Counted from the first letter of the stretch, positions 25,939 to 35,085 are shown. The stretch is DNA of 64,000 bases from Tunturibacter empetritectus (GCF_040358985.1 NZ_CP132932.1:1674001-1738000), one strand, 5' to 3'. Numbers and translations are program-made. The notes: generated by a model not told the origin, from the letters alone.

Positions 25939-26646
25939 TTAGTTGACCGCCAGCCGCTCCCGCTCCACACCATCCAGAGCAACCCAGAGCGCCTTTGCCG
26001 CCCGCTCCCCAGCCGCCAGCACAGCCTCTTCCTCCTCCGGCGCACCAGCAAGCTGCTTCTCAATCAACTCTCGCCACACACTCGCATGCGCAACATCGGC
26101 CGTCTGGTGCAGCGTGAAGTACCGCACCGCCGCACCCTCAGTCCCATAGTGCTCCGCCAACCCCTCCGCCTTGGTCTTCGCAATCGCAGGAACCTTCGAC
26201 TCATACGCATACAGCGCCGCCATCGCAGCAGAGGCCTTCTCCTCCTGCATCAGCTCGCGAAACGTTGCCATCAACGCCGTCATCTCCGGCTGCACCGCGC
26301 GATCCTCAACCTCGCTGCGAGTCGCACCCATTCCAGCTGCAAAGTCCATCCAGAGGTCGCTATGCGGACGAGACGTAGCCCGATCCACACCCTCTTCCTC
26401 CGCCAGATTGCGCAACACCTCGCGCCGCATCTCTCCATCCGGCAGCCGCGAGTGCAGCGCACTCAAATAAGTCGGAAACGCCGACACATGATGCCAGTAC
26501 TCCGCCGCATACTCCCGCAGATCCTCACGCGTCAGCTCACCCTTCGACCACGCCTGATAAAACGGGTGCTGCAACAGGTTGAACGGAGCAACGCGCTCCT
26601 CGAAACGGCTCCAGAAACCAGCACTAGCAGACATAATCGCAGACAT
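25939..26646 (-). CDS. CADD family protein (TenA/PqqC superfamily), putative folate-pathway enzyme
   Basis: 235 residues from ATG 26646 (GGAGC 7 bp upstream). It is an all-helical, heme-oxygenase-like fold: LLQHPFYQAWSKGELTREDL, EYWHHVSAFPTYLSALHSRL, NLAEEEG, ALYAYESKVPAIAKTKAEGL. It ends in TLHQTADVAHASVW, which supplies the HxxxDxxH metal ligands. All six ligands expected for the dimetal site (E, H, E, H, D, H) appear present. Chlamydial CADD makes para-aminobenzoate from its own tyrosine, replacing pabABC. Whether this homologue does the same is inference, but folK lies 3 kb away. It has its own terminator at 25883. Confidence 0.85.
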   Translation of the reverse strand: MSAIMSASAGFWSRFEERVAPFNLLQHPFYQAWSKGELTREDLREYAAEYWHHVSAFPTYLSALHSRLPDGEMRREVLRNLAEEEGVDRATSRPHSDLWMDFAAGMGATRSEVEDRAVQPEMTALMATFRELMQEEKASAAMAALYAYESKVPAIAKTKAEGLAEHYGTEGAAVRYFTLHQTADVAHASVWRELIEKQLAGAPEEEEAVLAAGERAAKALWVALDGVERERLAVN

Positions 26647-26924
26647 AATCAAAGCTCCATTCAGAGATTCGCAAGCAGGCACAACCGCCCACGTGAACTC
26701 TCAGAGTGTACCCCCGCCACGCCCCCGGCACAAAGCCTGTCCCCCAGACGATGGAGAGAAAAACCATCCTTTGAGCTGAAGACAGCACCCGCGTGCGCGC
26801 ATAAACTCCCTCGTGACCAAGGTATACGAATCTCTTCGCAGCCAGGCTTCGCAGTCACCCGATGACTGCCAGCTCCGTACGAGGCTGTGCGTATGCCTTC
26901 CTCTCACGACACGGAGAACCACCC

Positions 26925-27968
26925 ATGACTTCGAATCACGTGCCAGCATCATCCGGGTTCAATAAGCCGCTACTCTTCTCCCGTCGCCGATTCCTCCTCG
27001 CCGGAAGCACCCCCAAATCCAACGGGAGGAGAGCCGGACATGCCGCTCTCCTCTCTGGCTGTCTTACCTTCCTGTCTCTGCTCAGCCCATCGCTCCATGC
27101 CCAGACCATCGACGACGGCATCATGCTGGCGAAGCGGTCTCTCTGTGCAGGCGCCCTCTACACGCACGACAGTTGGGACAGCTACTGGCAGGGAAGCCTC
27201 CAACGCGTCAACGGAAACATCGGCACCATCACGACCCAGACCATCACCATGGCAGCCAACTACGGCGTGACCAGCCGGCTCGACTTCATCATCAACGTGC
27301 CGTACGTGTGGACCGACGCCAGCAAGGGCGTACTCCACGGCCAGTCCGGATTTCAGGACCTCACCCTCGCCGCAAAGTACAAGCTCGTCAGCGTTCCCGT
27401 CGGCAAATTCGGCGCGCTACGAGCGATCGCCGTGCTATCGGGCACCCTCCCCATGACCAACTACACCCCCGACCTTCAACCGCTCTCGCTCGGCACCAAC
27501 AGCAAGACCCTCACCGGACGCGCCACCTTGAACTATCTGGGCAGGCGCGGCCTCTATCTTAACGGCACCGCCGCCTACACCTTCCGCAGCAACGTAACGC
27601 TCGACCGCACCAGCTACTACACCAATGGACAGCTCTATCTCAGCAATCAGGTCGCGATGCCCAACCTCTTCAACTACGGCACCAGCGTCGGCTATCGCAA
27701 AAACAACCTCTCGCTCTTAGGCGACTTCTCCGTACAGCAAGCCCGCGGAGGCGGAGACATCCGCCCCCAGGACATGCCCTTCGTCTCCAACCGCACCAAC
27801 TTCTCCAAAGCCGGCGCAACCATCAAGGTCCCGGTCCCGAAGGTAAAAGACCTTCAGTACTGGTTCATCTACTCCAACACCTTTCAAGGCCGCAACGTTG
27901 GACAGGCGAACACCTTCACCACCGGCCTCATGTACACCCTTCCCTTCGAAAAGCGAGCCACCCCTTGA
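26925..27968 (+). CDS. Outer-membrane beta-barrel transporter-like protein
   Basis: 347 residues from ATG 26925 (GGAG 9 bp upstream). A long N-terminus precedes the signal helix (AALLSGCLTFLSLLSPSLHA). The mature part alternates polar and aromatic residues as in a beta-barrel: MAANYGVTSRLDFIINVPYV, FQDLTLAAKYKLV, LYLNGTAAYTF, NLFNYGTSVGYR. The pattern fits the phenol-degradation MetA-like porin family (PF13557). It overlaps the following lipoprotein gene by 4 bp (TTGA), so the two are translationally coupled. Confidence 0.8.
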   Translation: MTSNHVPASSGFNKPLLFSRRRFLLAGSTPKSNGRRAGHAALLSGCLTFLSLLSPSLHAQTIDDGIMLAKRSLCAGALYTHDSWDSYWQGSLQRVNGNIGTITTQTITMAANYGVTSRLDFIINVPYVWTDASKGVLHGQSGFQDLTLAAKYKLVSVPVGKFGALRAIAVLSGTLPMTNYTPDLQPLSLGTNSKTLTGRATLNYLGRRGLYLNGTAAYTFRSNVTLDRTSYYTNGQLYLSNQVAMPNLFNYGTSVGYRKNNLSLLGDFSVQQARGGGDIRPQDMPFVSNRTNFSKAGATIKVPVPKVKDLQYWFIYSNTFQGRNVGQANTFTTGLMYTLPFEKRATP

Positions 27969-29551
27969 AAACGATAATGACCACGATCGTCACAAAAAAA
28001 ACGCCTCTCCTCCGCACATCGATCTCAGCCGCGATCTTCCTTGCTCTGGCCCTAAGCACCTCCAGCTGCAGCAAGGACATCCCCACCTCCGAGCCATTGC
28101 CCGCAGTCACTCCGGCGAACACCGACGCCAATGCCGGAGCTTGGAAGATGATCGTTCTCTCAGGCCCCACGCAGATCGCTGTAGCTGCCCCAGCCCCCGT
28201 AAGCGACCCCGGCTATCAGTCCGAGTTGGCCTCCATCAAGACCGCCCAGGCCAGCCTTACCGATGCGCAAAAGACCGCCATCACCTATTGGAGCAGCGGC
28301 GGCGTCCTGCGTTGGAATCAGATCATGCGCGAGATTGCAGCGCGCTCCGATCTGCCGCCTTCGCCTAATCCGGACGGAAGCTATCCCGTTCCCAACCCCG
28401 CAAATCCATTCGCGAATCCGCAATATCCGTTCAGCAACCCTCCCTACGCCGCACGCGCCTACAGTTACGTCTCGGTCGCGCAGTTTGAGGCGCTAAAGAC
28501 CGCCTGGTACTACAAGTACCAGTACAACCGCCCCTCTCCTTTCAAAACCGACACCGGCATCAAGGCGCTGCTGCCGGACAGCAACATTCCCTCCTACCCC
28601 TCCGAGGACGCTGTCGAAGCAGGAGTCAACGCCGCTCTGCTTACCCTCCTCTTCCCCACCTCGGTCGACGAGATCAACGCCAAGGCAGCCGAGCAGCAGC
28701 AAGTCGCCCTCATCTCCGGCAGAGCGTCCGCCAGCGACATCGCCGCCGGAGTCGCCCTCGGCAAAGCCGTCGCCGCCGTCTTCGCTGCCCGCGCCGCCAC
28801 CGACGGAATGAAGGCAGCCGGTGGCTCGCCTGCAATCTGGCAGTCCCTGGCCGCCAACGCAACCGCCCGCGGAGAGATCCCCTGGATCAGCCAGGATGGT
28901 CCCCCTCGCCCTCCGATGCTGCCCGTCTTCGGCAAGGTCAAGGCGTGGATGATGACTCCAACCGACATCGTCAACGAGCGGCCGGGGCCTCCTCCGTCTA
29001 CGTCATCCGCTCAAATGCAGACCGAGACCGCCGAAGTAAAAAGCATCGTCAACAGCCTCACCCGCGACCAGCAGGCGACGGTCTACAAGTGGGCCGATGG
29101 AGTCAGCACCGTAACTCCTCCCGGACACTGGGACGCCATCGCCGAGCCGTACATCAGCGCTGCCAGCTTCAGCGAGGTTCGCGCCTCACGCTCTTTCGCG
29201 CTGCTCAATATGGCCCTCCATGACGCCGCCGTTGCCTGTTGGGATGCGAAGTACTTCTACTTCAACCCCCGACCCTCGCAACTCGACCCGTCGATCAAGA
29301 CCCAGACCGGACTGCCAAACTTCCCATCCTACGTCTCGGGCCACTCCGACTTCTCCGCCGCAGGCTCAGATGTCCTGTCCTATCTCTTCCCCAGCGGCGC
29401 AACCTACTTTCAAGCGCAGATGCAGGAAGCCGCCATGTCCAGGCTCTACGCAGGCATTCACTATCGTTCCGATATCAACGTTGGAATGGATCATGGCAAG
29501 AGAATCGGAGACTACACAGTCAGCTTCGCAAAGACCGACGGAGCAAACTAA
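27965..29551 (+). CDS. PAP2/vanadium-haloperoxidase-like lipoprotein
   Basis: Up to 528 residues: TTG 27965 overlaps the stop of the previous gene; ATG 27977 is the alternative. The lipoprotein signal LALALSTSSCSKD is followed by a two-lobed helical protein. The C-terminal lobe carries the phosphate/vanadate site in order: FNPRPSQ, FPSYVSGHSDFSAAG and SRLYAGIHYRSDINVGMDHG. The N-terminal lobe has a related but degenerate block (NRPSPFKTDTGIKALLPDSN with IPSYPSEDAVEA) in which the GH is missing. Such proteins are acid phosphatases or haloperoxidases; sequence alone does not decide. Coupling to an outer-membrane barrel suggests a surface function. Confidence 0.87.
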   Translation: MKTIMTTIVTKKTPLLRTSISAAIFLALALSTSSCSKDIPTSEPLPAVTPANTDANAGAWKMIVLSGPTQIAVAAPAPVSDPGYQSELASIKTAQASLTDAQKTAITYWSSGGVLRWNQIMREIAARSDLPPSPNPDGSYPVPNPANPFANPQYPFSNPPYAARAYSYVSVAQFEALKTAWYYKYQYNRPSPFKTDTGIKALLPDSNIPSYPSEDAVEAGVNAALLTLLFPTSVDEINAKAAEQQQVALISGRASASDIAAGVALGKAVAAVFAARAATDGMKAAGGSPAIWQSLAANATARGEIPWISQDGPPRPPMLPVFGKVKAWMMTPTDIVNERPGPPPSTSSAQMQTETAEVKSIVNSLTRDQQATVYKWADGVSTVTPPGHWDAIAEPYISAASFSEVRASRSFALLNMALHDAAVACWDAKYFYFNPRPSQLDPSIKTQTGLPNFPSYVSGHSDFSAAGSDVLSYLFPSGATYFQAQMQEAAMSRLYAGIHYRSDINVGMDHGKRIGDYTVSFAKTDGAN

Positions 29552-29589
29552 AGACAAGAGACAGAAGGCATAAAACCCGAAGCTAAGTC

Positions 29590-29690
29590 CACGCAGCCGG
29601 GTGCCCCATTCATCGCTCGGCTTCCGGCGCAATGAGTAGGCTCCTCTCTGCCGAAGGCCGGAGTGAAGCCGAAGCAGCACGGATGATATT
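29590..29690. repeat. Imperfect inverted repeat in the gap before folK
   Basis: The segments gctcggcttccggc and gccggagtgaagccgaagc can pair imperfectly around an intervening loop. A T/G-rich tract (ttgcctttgctgttgtctg) follows, resembling the tract at about 14140. This fills most of the 193-bp gap between two convergent genes; I see no gene in it. Confidence 0.45.
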
Positions 29691-29744
29691 GCCTTTGCTG
29701 TTGTCTGTTCTCTTCGAACCCTCCGTCAGTCCACCTCGAGATCC

Positions 29745-30236
29745 CTACCCTTGAAGCGCGTCCAGCATCTCCCGCACCGTCAGCCCTGACACCGGATGAA
29801 CCATCCCCGGCGCAATCTCCTCCAGCGGCTCCAGCACAAACCTCCGCCCCTGCATCTCTGGATGCGGCAGCACCAGCTCCTCATTCGACATCACCACATC
29901 GCGCCCCGTCGCATCGACATAAAGCAGCAGATCAAGATCGATCACCCGCGGCCCCTTCGCAACGGACCTAACCCGATCCCTTCCCATCGTCCGCTCCACC
30001 ATCAGCAACTCCCGCAGCAAAACAACCGGGTCCAGCTCGGTCTCAAGCAGCAAAGCAGCATTCAGAAATCTAGGCTGATCCAAAAAACCCACCGGCTCCG
30101 TATCGTAAAACGACGAGACCGCCGTCACCTCACCCAGCGGCCGGATCAACCGCACCGCCTCCTCCAGATTCGCCTCACGATCCCCGAAGCGCGATTCTAG
30201 GTTCGACCCCAATGCGATCGCCGCCAAAGCCTTCAC
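29745..30236 (-). CDS. folK: 2-amino-4-hydroxy-6-hydroxymethyldihydropteridine pyrophosphokinase
   Basis: 163 residues from GTG 30236 (GGAG 5 bp upstream). Canonical HPPK motifs: AIALGSNLESRFGDREANLE, SSFYDTEPVGFLDQPRFLNA, and the catalytic GRDRVRSVAKGPRVIDLDLL (metal-binding DxD) with LVLPHPEMQGRRFVLEPL. It transfers pyrophosphate to the pterin, the step before condensation with para-aminobenzoate. It stands without folB or folP in this window; the only possible pathway neighbour is the CADD-like gene at 25939. Confidence 0.96.
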   Translation of the reverse strand: MKALAAIALGSNLESRFGDREANLEEAVRLIRPLGEVTAVSSFYDTEPVGFLDQPRFLNAALLLETELDPVVLLRELLMVERTMGRDRVRSVAKGPRVIDLDLLLYVDATGRDVVMSNEELVLPHPEMQGRRFVLEPLEEIAPGMVHPVSGLTVREMLDALQG

Positions 30237-30264
30237 GCCCGCTCCGCGCGAAAAGCGGGTTTAG

Positions 30265-30332
30265 CAGCCACCCAAATCACCACGCCGTCACCACAATCCA
30301 CCATCAACAAACCACGCGTTTTGACCACAAAA
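30265..30332. repeat. CACCAC-rich degenerate repeat (reverse of the 15700 repeat type)
   Basis: Read on the minus strand the gap between lpxC and folK shows spaced gtggt/ggtggattgtggtga units like those at 15700-15830. It contains no gene. Confidence 0.5.
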
Positions 30333-31250
30333 TTACGAAACCGTGGCTGGTTGCAGCTGGCCCATCACCCTGGCTGGCTCCGCTACCTCATCATACCCAT
30401 GCGCCAGCTCCCACGCCGATCTATCCCTCATAAGTCGTTGCACAAGAGCAGTATGCATCGCATGTCCAGCCCGTTCAGCCACCACATGACCCTGAATTCT
30501 GCGCCCCGCCAGCGCCAGATCCCCAATCAGGTCCAGCACCTTATGCCGTACAAACTCGTCGTCAAACCGAAGTGGCCCATTTTCAACACCTTGCCGCGAA
30601 AGAATAATAGCGCTCTCGTCCGAAACCCCACGAATCAGCCCCATATCCCGCAACATAGCTTCATCTTCTTTAAACCCGAAGGTACGCGCCGGAGCAATCA
30701 ACTTAACATAATCGCCAGTCGCCAGATCTCCCCTAAACGTCTCATAACCAATAGGTTGCGGGAAGTCGATCGTATACTGAATCCGGTACCCCGACCCCGG
30801 ATAGACCCCGATAAACTTGGATCCGTCCCGAACCTCCACCTCTTTTAAAATTTTTAGGTATTCGCGCTTCCGCCTCTGTTGTTTAAGCCCCACAGAATGA
30901 AAGGCTTGAACATAAGGCAAAGAGCTCCCATCCAGGATCGGAACCTCAAGATTATCCACCTCGACGATCACGTTATCCACGCCAAAGCCGATAAGAGCAG
31001 AGAGCAGATGTTCGGTTGTGGAGATCAAAACGCTCTGCCGCATCAAACTTGTCGCATAGCTAACTTTAGCGACATTCCGCCCAATCGCGGCAATCTCGAA
31101 GTTGTCTAAGTCCGTGCGACGAAAGACGATACCAGATCCAGCCGGCGCCGGGACCAAGCGCATCAGCACAGGCGCCCCGCTATGCAAGCCGATACCGCTG
31201 AACTCTATCTCCGAACGAATTGTCTGCTCAAAGTGAGCTTCCAATGCCAC
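30333..31250 (-). CDS. lpxC: UDP-3-O-acyl-N-acetylglucosamine deacetylase
   Basis: 305 residues from GTG 31250, exactly the E. coli length; the frame is open to 31328, and a TTG two codons later is also possible. Motifs: EFSGIGLHSGAPVLMRL, zinc-binding TTEHLLSALIGFGVDN, EVDNLEVPILDGSSLPYV, FGFKEDEAMLRDMGLIRGVS, RHKVLDLIGDLALAGRRIQG (His and Asp ligands) and RAGHAMHTALVQ. It catalyses the committed step of lipid A synthesis and shows that the host has an LPS outer membrane. It is divergent from the M20 peptidase. Confidence 0.96.
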   Translation of the reverse strand: MALEAHFEQTIRSEIEFSGIGLHSGAPVLMRLVPAPAGSGIVFRRTDLDNFEIAAIGRNVAKVSYATSLMRQSVLISTTEHLLSALIGFGVDNVIVEVDNLEVPILDGSSLPYVQAFHSVGLKQQRRKREYLKILKEVEVRDGSKFIGVYPGSGYRIQYTIDFPQPIGYETFRGDLATGDYVKLIAPARTFGFKEDEAMLRDMGLIRGVSDESAIILSRQGVENGPLRFDDEFVRHKVLDLIGDLALAGRRIQGHVVAERAGHAMHTALVQRLMRDRSAWELAHGYDEVAEPARVMGQLQPATVS

Positions 31251-31403
31251 GAGTAGGCGTCTCCGGATAGAACCATCACCGAGACTATAGCGAAAGGAAC
31301 TCTTCCTGCTGTGGCAAATAAACCACATTTACCTCTAAGGATGACTACTTTTTTCCTCAAGAAGGCGACCAACTAATCCTTTTGATTGCTATAACATCCG
31401 TCC

Positions 31404-32540
31404 ATGGAAGCCAAAGCGATCCTCAACGCCGTAGAGAAGCAAAAGGGATGGATCGAAGACACCCTGCGAGATCTCGTGCTGCAGGAATCTCCAAGTGAAG
31501 ACCCGCAGTCAGTTAACGCGGCTGTAACTCTTGTTGAGCAATCGGCTCAAATGATCGGCTCTCGCTCCAAACGCCATAAACAGCGCCAATTCGGCGACGT
31601 CCTGGAGCTCCGCTTCGGCCCAACGCGCTCCCAGCAGCAACCGGTGCTCCTTTTAGGCCACCTCGACACCGTCTGGTCGCGCGGCACTCTCAAGACGATG
31701 CCGTGGCGCAATGCAGAAGGTCGTCTCTGGGGGCCCGGCGTCCTGGACATGAAAGCCGGAGTCGTAATGGCACTGGCTGCCCTAAACGCATTGAAACAAC
31801 TAGAGTTATCTCGCCCAACGATATTACTTTTGAATACCGATGAAGAGGTAGGGAGCACTGTTTCCCGGCCAATCACGGAAAAGTTGGCTAAAGAATCATC
31901 CGCCGTCCTCGTTCTGGAGCCCGCACAGGGGCTGGCCTATAAGACCGCCCGTAAAGGCGTAGGCCAATATAATGTGCAGGTTACAGGAGTCGGCGCGCAT
32001 AGTGGGGTGGACTTCGAGCGCGGCCACTCCGCCATCCTCGAGCTTGCAAAACTGGTCGAAACCATCTCCGGATTCACGAATCTCGATCGCAAACTCACGG
32101 TAAATTGTGGTGTGATCGCTGGTGGAACACGGTCCAATGTGGTCCCTTCGCACGCCTCCGCCGAGATTGATGTCCGCATCGCCAAGGCCAGCGACGCCGC
32201 CTATGTCGACAAGCTCTTCCGCAAACTGAAAGTCTCAGACCCCCACTGCAAGCTCACCATCACCGGGGGCATCAACCGTCCTCCGATGGAACGCAAACCG
32301 GGAACGATTGCGCTCTTCAAAAAGGCCCGCACCCTTGCCGCCGAACTTGGCTTCAACCTTGAGGAAGCCTCCACCGGCGGAGGCTCCGATGGTAACTTCA
32401 CCGCCGCTCTCGGCGTACCAACACTCGACGGCATGGGCGCAGTAGGCGACGGAGCCCACGCCCCGCACGAGTCTGTCATCATCGAACATCTGGTACCGCG
32501 AACTGCCCTACTCGCAGCGATGATCGCCAGCATCGAGTAA
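31404..32540 (+). CDS. M20 family metallopeptidase (carboxypeptidase G2-like)
   Basis: 378 residues, ATG 31404. Zinc ligands sit in LLLGHLDTVW (His), GPGVLDMKAG (Asp), TDEEVGS (catalytic Glu pair), LVLEPAQG and GDGAHAPHES (His). The dimerisation domain lies between residues about 180 and 290 (GVGAHSGVDFERGHSAILEL). There is no signal peptide, so it is cytoplasmic, unlike Pseudomonas CPG2. Related enzymes cleave glutamate from acyl-amino acids or folates; the substrate here is undetermined. Only 75 or so bp separate it from divergent lpxC. Confidence 0.92.
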   Translation: MEAKAILNAVEKQKGWIEDTLRDLVLQESPSEDPQSVNAAVTLVEQSAQMIGSRSKRHKQRQFGDVLELRFGPTRSQQQPVLLLGHLDTVWSRGTLKTMPWRNAEGRLWGPGVLDMKAGVVMALAALNALKQLELSRPTILLLNTDEEVGSTVSRPITEKLAKESSAVLVLEPAQGLAYKTARKGVGQYNVQVTGVGAHSGVDFERGHSAILELAKLVETISGFTNLDRKLTVNCGVIAGGTRSNVVPSHASAEIDVRIAKASDAAYVDKLFRKLKVSDPHCKLTITGGINRPPMERKPGTIALFKKARTLAAELGFNLEEASTGGGSDGNFTAALGVPTLDGMGAVGDGAHAPHESVIIEHLVPRTALLAAMIASIE

Positions 32541-32560
32541 GCAGTAACAGTAGGAGCGTC

Positions 32561-33160
32561 CTAGACCTTCTCTACAGCTGGTGTATCCGATTCCGCCTGG
32601 GCGAGAAGCGTGATCGTGCGAGCGATCGGCAGGCCAACAACATTGAAGTAGCAGCCTTCGATGCGCGGAATCCACCGTGCCGCGTACCCCTGAATCGCAT
32701 AGGCTCCCGCCTTGTCGAGAGGCTCTCCGCTCGAGATATATCGCCCGATCTCCGAGTCGGTGATGACGTTGAAGGTCACCTGGGTGATATCGAGATCCCG
32801 AACCGTCTTCTTCGCCGTGATAGCCGCGATCCCCGTCAACACCGCATGAGTGCGCCCGCTCAAGAGTTCCAGCATGCGGCGTGCGTCGGCGCTGTCTGTG
32901 GGCTTGCCCAGAATCTGTCCCTCGACAACAACACAGGTGTCCGCGCCAAGAACAACCAGCGGGTCTTCAGCCGTGTCCGAGGCTCTATGAGCGTTCCACA
33001 CAGCCTGCGCCTTCTCTTCCGCAAGCCGCTGCACATAAGCGGCAGCGGCTTCGCTCGGCAACAGATCTTCGTCGAGGTCGGCAGCCTTCGCAGTAAACGT
33101 AAGACCCGCCTGTGTGAGAAGTTCGTGGCGGCGTGGCGAACCAGAGGCAAGGATGAGCAT
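32561..33160 (-). CDS. maf: Maf-like nucleoside triphosphate pyrophosphatase
   Basis: 199 residues from ATG 33160 (a GTG lies one codon earlier). Family motifs: LILASGSPRRHELLTQAGL at the N-terminus, VVLGADTCVVVEGQILGKP with the catalytic Asp, LLSGRTHAVLTGIA, and DKAGAYAIQGYAARWIPRIE near the end. Maf enzymes hydrolyse non-canonical or modified nucleotides such as m5UTP, dTTP or UTP. Its stop lies 20 bp from the convergent M20 peptidase. The mutarotase gene ends about 75 bp upstream on the same strand. Confidence 0.95.
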   Translation of the reverse strand: MLILASGSPRRHELLTQAGLTFTAKAADLDEDLLPSEAAAAYVQRLAEEKAQAVWNAHRASDTAEDPLVVLGADTCVVVEGQILGKPTDSADARRMLELLSGRTHAVLTGIAAITAKKTVRDLDITQVTFNVITDSEIGRYISSGEPLDKAGAYAIQGYAARWIPRIEGCYFNVVGLPIARTITLLAQAESDTPAVEKV

Positions 33161-33235
33161 CACGCTATGAGACTATCGGCACTGCGCCGGTTCTGCAAAA
33201 TCATCCACGCGCGACCCCTCCTCCTAGCGACTCTG

Positions 33236-34141
33236 TTACGCAGAAAGCTCCTCTATCGAAACTCGAGCCTGCATGGTGTGCGTAGCGCCAGGAGCGAGAG
33301 TAATCGCATCGACCGCAGCATTCACCGTCTCAATCGCGACGAACTCATGCCACTCCGTCGGGTCCATATCAGCCAACTTTGCCGCTCCCTCTTCCCAAGG
33401 ATTCCACACAACAGTAGTAGTGGAGCCGGTCTTCGCCACGACGATGCGGCGCTTGCCCGTGTGGTCGTTCAACGTGCAGGTCGCAGCCGTGTCCAGATAG
33501 ACACGATCCGTCGGGCCCGTGACCGTAATGTCACCATGCTGTAGCTTCTTTACAAAGTTATCGACCTTGTCGAGATAGCTGACCCCATCGAGACCCGCAA
33601 TCGAAATCTCGTGAATGTCCCCCACGGCGTAGTAGGTGTGGAGCGCCTCCTCGAAGACAAGCGGCGTAGCGGCATCGTTGGCCACGGTCAGCTGCATCGT
33701 CAGCGTGCGTCCAATGGTGAGCTGATAGGCAAGACGAAAGTGATCGTATCCCAGGCTTCGGCTGAGATCGTTGGGCCCAAGCGTAAAGGTAAGGTGCAGA
33801 TCGTCTCCGGCCAGCGCGGCAAATGCGAGCGTCCAGTCCTGAATCCGCGCGAAGCCATGCGAAGGCCCCGTCTTGCCATCATGCCGCGCAGCAAACCACG
33901 GAAACGCAATCGGCACTCCGCCGCGAATAGCCTTACCCGGTTTGAGATCGGTCTTGCGGCTGGTAAAGATCGCAGGCTGATGGCCCGCAGGCTGCCACGC
34001 TGTCAGGTGAGCGCCTTGCAGGTAGACGGTTGCGGTCGCATGTGGCGTCGTAATGTCGGCGCGCACCAGGCCGCCTTCCGTTGCGTGAAATGCGAGCACG
34101 CCCGGCAGGCCGAAGTGTTCGTTCAGTTGATTGATATCCAT
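33236..34141 (-). CDS. D-hexose-6-phosphate mutarotase / aldose 1-epimerase (YeaD-like)
   Basis: 301 residues, ATG 34141 with AAGGAAA upstream. Motifs of the YeaD group: VYLQGAHLTAWQPAGHQPAI, GKAIRGGVPIAFPWFAARHD, SHGFARIQDWTL with the catalytic His, FEEALHTYYAVGDIHEISIA, and WNPWEEGAAKLADM. It interconverts alpha and beta anomers of hexose 6-phosphates in the cytoplasm. It lies 50 bp after the NIPSNAP gene on the same strand and may be co-transcribed with it. Confidence 0.92.
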   Translation of the reverse strand: MDINQLNEHFGLPGVLAFHATEGGLVRADITTPHATATVYLQGAHLTAWQPAGHQPAIFTSRKTDLKPGKAIRGGVPIAFPWFAARHDGKTGPSHGFARIQDWTLAFAALAGDDLHLTFTLGPNDLSRSLGYDHFRLAYQLTIGRTLTMQLTVANDAATPLVFEEALHTYYAVGDIHEISIAGLDGVSYLDKVDNFVKKLQHGDITVTGPTDRVYLDTAATCTLNDHTGKRRIVVAKTGSTTTVVWNPWEEGAAKLADMDPTEWHEFVAIETVNAAVDAITLAPGATHTMQARVSIEELSA

Positions 34142-34191
34142 CGTTTCCTTTTCCTTGCGCTCCCTAGGACGAGAGAACCGTGTTGCCCCAG

Positions 34192-34986
34192 TTAGATCTG
34201 CGAGTAAGCCGTCGGGCTCAGTATCAGATTCGAGATGTTACTCACGATCTCTTCAAAGTTGTAACGCGGCGAACCCTTCAACTTGATCCACTCAGGATCA
34301 GTGCGGAACTTGTCCCATTTGACGTTGAGGTCCGTCAGATCCGAGAAGCTAAGCATGTAGGTAAGGTTCGGCATACGCGGACCGATCAACGTATCGCCGT
34401 AGAAGACCTGGCTGAATCCTGCACGTTGAAAGATGTCGAACTCTCCGTGGTGAAACATCTCGACCTTGCGGATATGGTCCTGGCTACTGGGACTTTCGTA
34501 GGTGCGCAGTTGAAAGATCCTCTTGCCGTGCTCTGCCGTTGCGGCCGGCGGAGTCAACTTTGGCCAGCCTTCAAACGCAATATGAAGTGAGCTCTCGATG
34601 CGCTGAAACCCAGGAGCCGTCGCAGGTGCACTCCAGAAAGGCTCCGCCGCCTTCATGAACTGCTCGTCGTGCACGAGCTGCAGCTCCGTAGAGACAAGCG
34701 CCTCCAGCTTTGTGCATGGCAGCAGAAGGTACAGCGTCGGCGTCTCTGGTCCAATGTCCAGATGGAACGCCCCGACCGGCGCGATGCCCATTCGATTCAG
34801 CGCGGGGATCAACGCGTCCGAGAGGTAGCTGTCGGTGAGCTTAATCTGCGGTCCGGTCTGCAAATGATATCTGCGAATCTCATAGTATTCGCGCGGCTTG
34901 CCGGATGAGGTCTGAGCAGACACCTGATTCGCGAGTGCAAACGCCGAGGTTGCCAGTGATGCGGTCAAGAAGTCACGCCTTTCCAT
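34192..34986 (-). CDS. NIPSNAP family protein with Tat-type signal
   Basis: 264 residues from ATG 34986 (GGGGAGGG 5 bp upstream). It begins MERRDFLTASLATSAFALAN, a short twin-arginine-like signal. Two tandem NIPSNAP (dimeric alpha-beta barrel) repeats follow: YYEIRRYHLQTGPQIKLTDS and, from residue about 155, FQLRTYESPSSQDHIRKVEM with GFSQVFYGDTLIGPRMPNLT. Function of the bacterial family is unknown; the fold resembles small monooxygenases. It lies between a nucleoside hydrolase and a mutarotase on the same strand. Confidence 0.88.
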   Translation of the reverse strand: MERRDFLTASLATSAFALANQVSAQTSSGKPREYYEIRRYHLQTGPQIKLTDSYLSDALIPALNRMGIAPVGAFHLDIGPETPTLYLLLPCTKLEALVSTELQLVHDEQFMKAAEPFWSAPATAPGFQRIESSLHIAFEGWPKLTPPAATAEHGKRIFQLRTYESPSSQDHIRKVEMFHHGEFDIFQRAGFSQVFYGDTLIGPRMPNLTYMLSFSDLTDLNVKWDKFRTDPEWIKLKGSPRYNFEEIVSNISNLILSPTAYSQI

Positions 34987-35085
34987 CAAGCCCTCCCCTG
35001 TCGGCCAGACATGCGCCGCTGCAGGACGAAATATCTCGTACAGAATACAGACAGTCTCGCCAGTTAGTGTGAACGGAAGGCCCAG

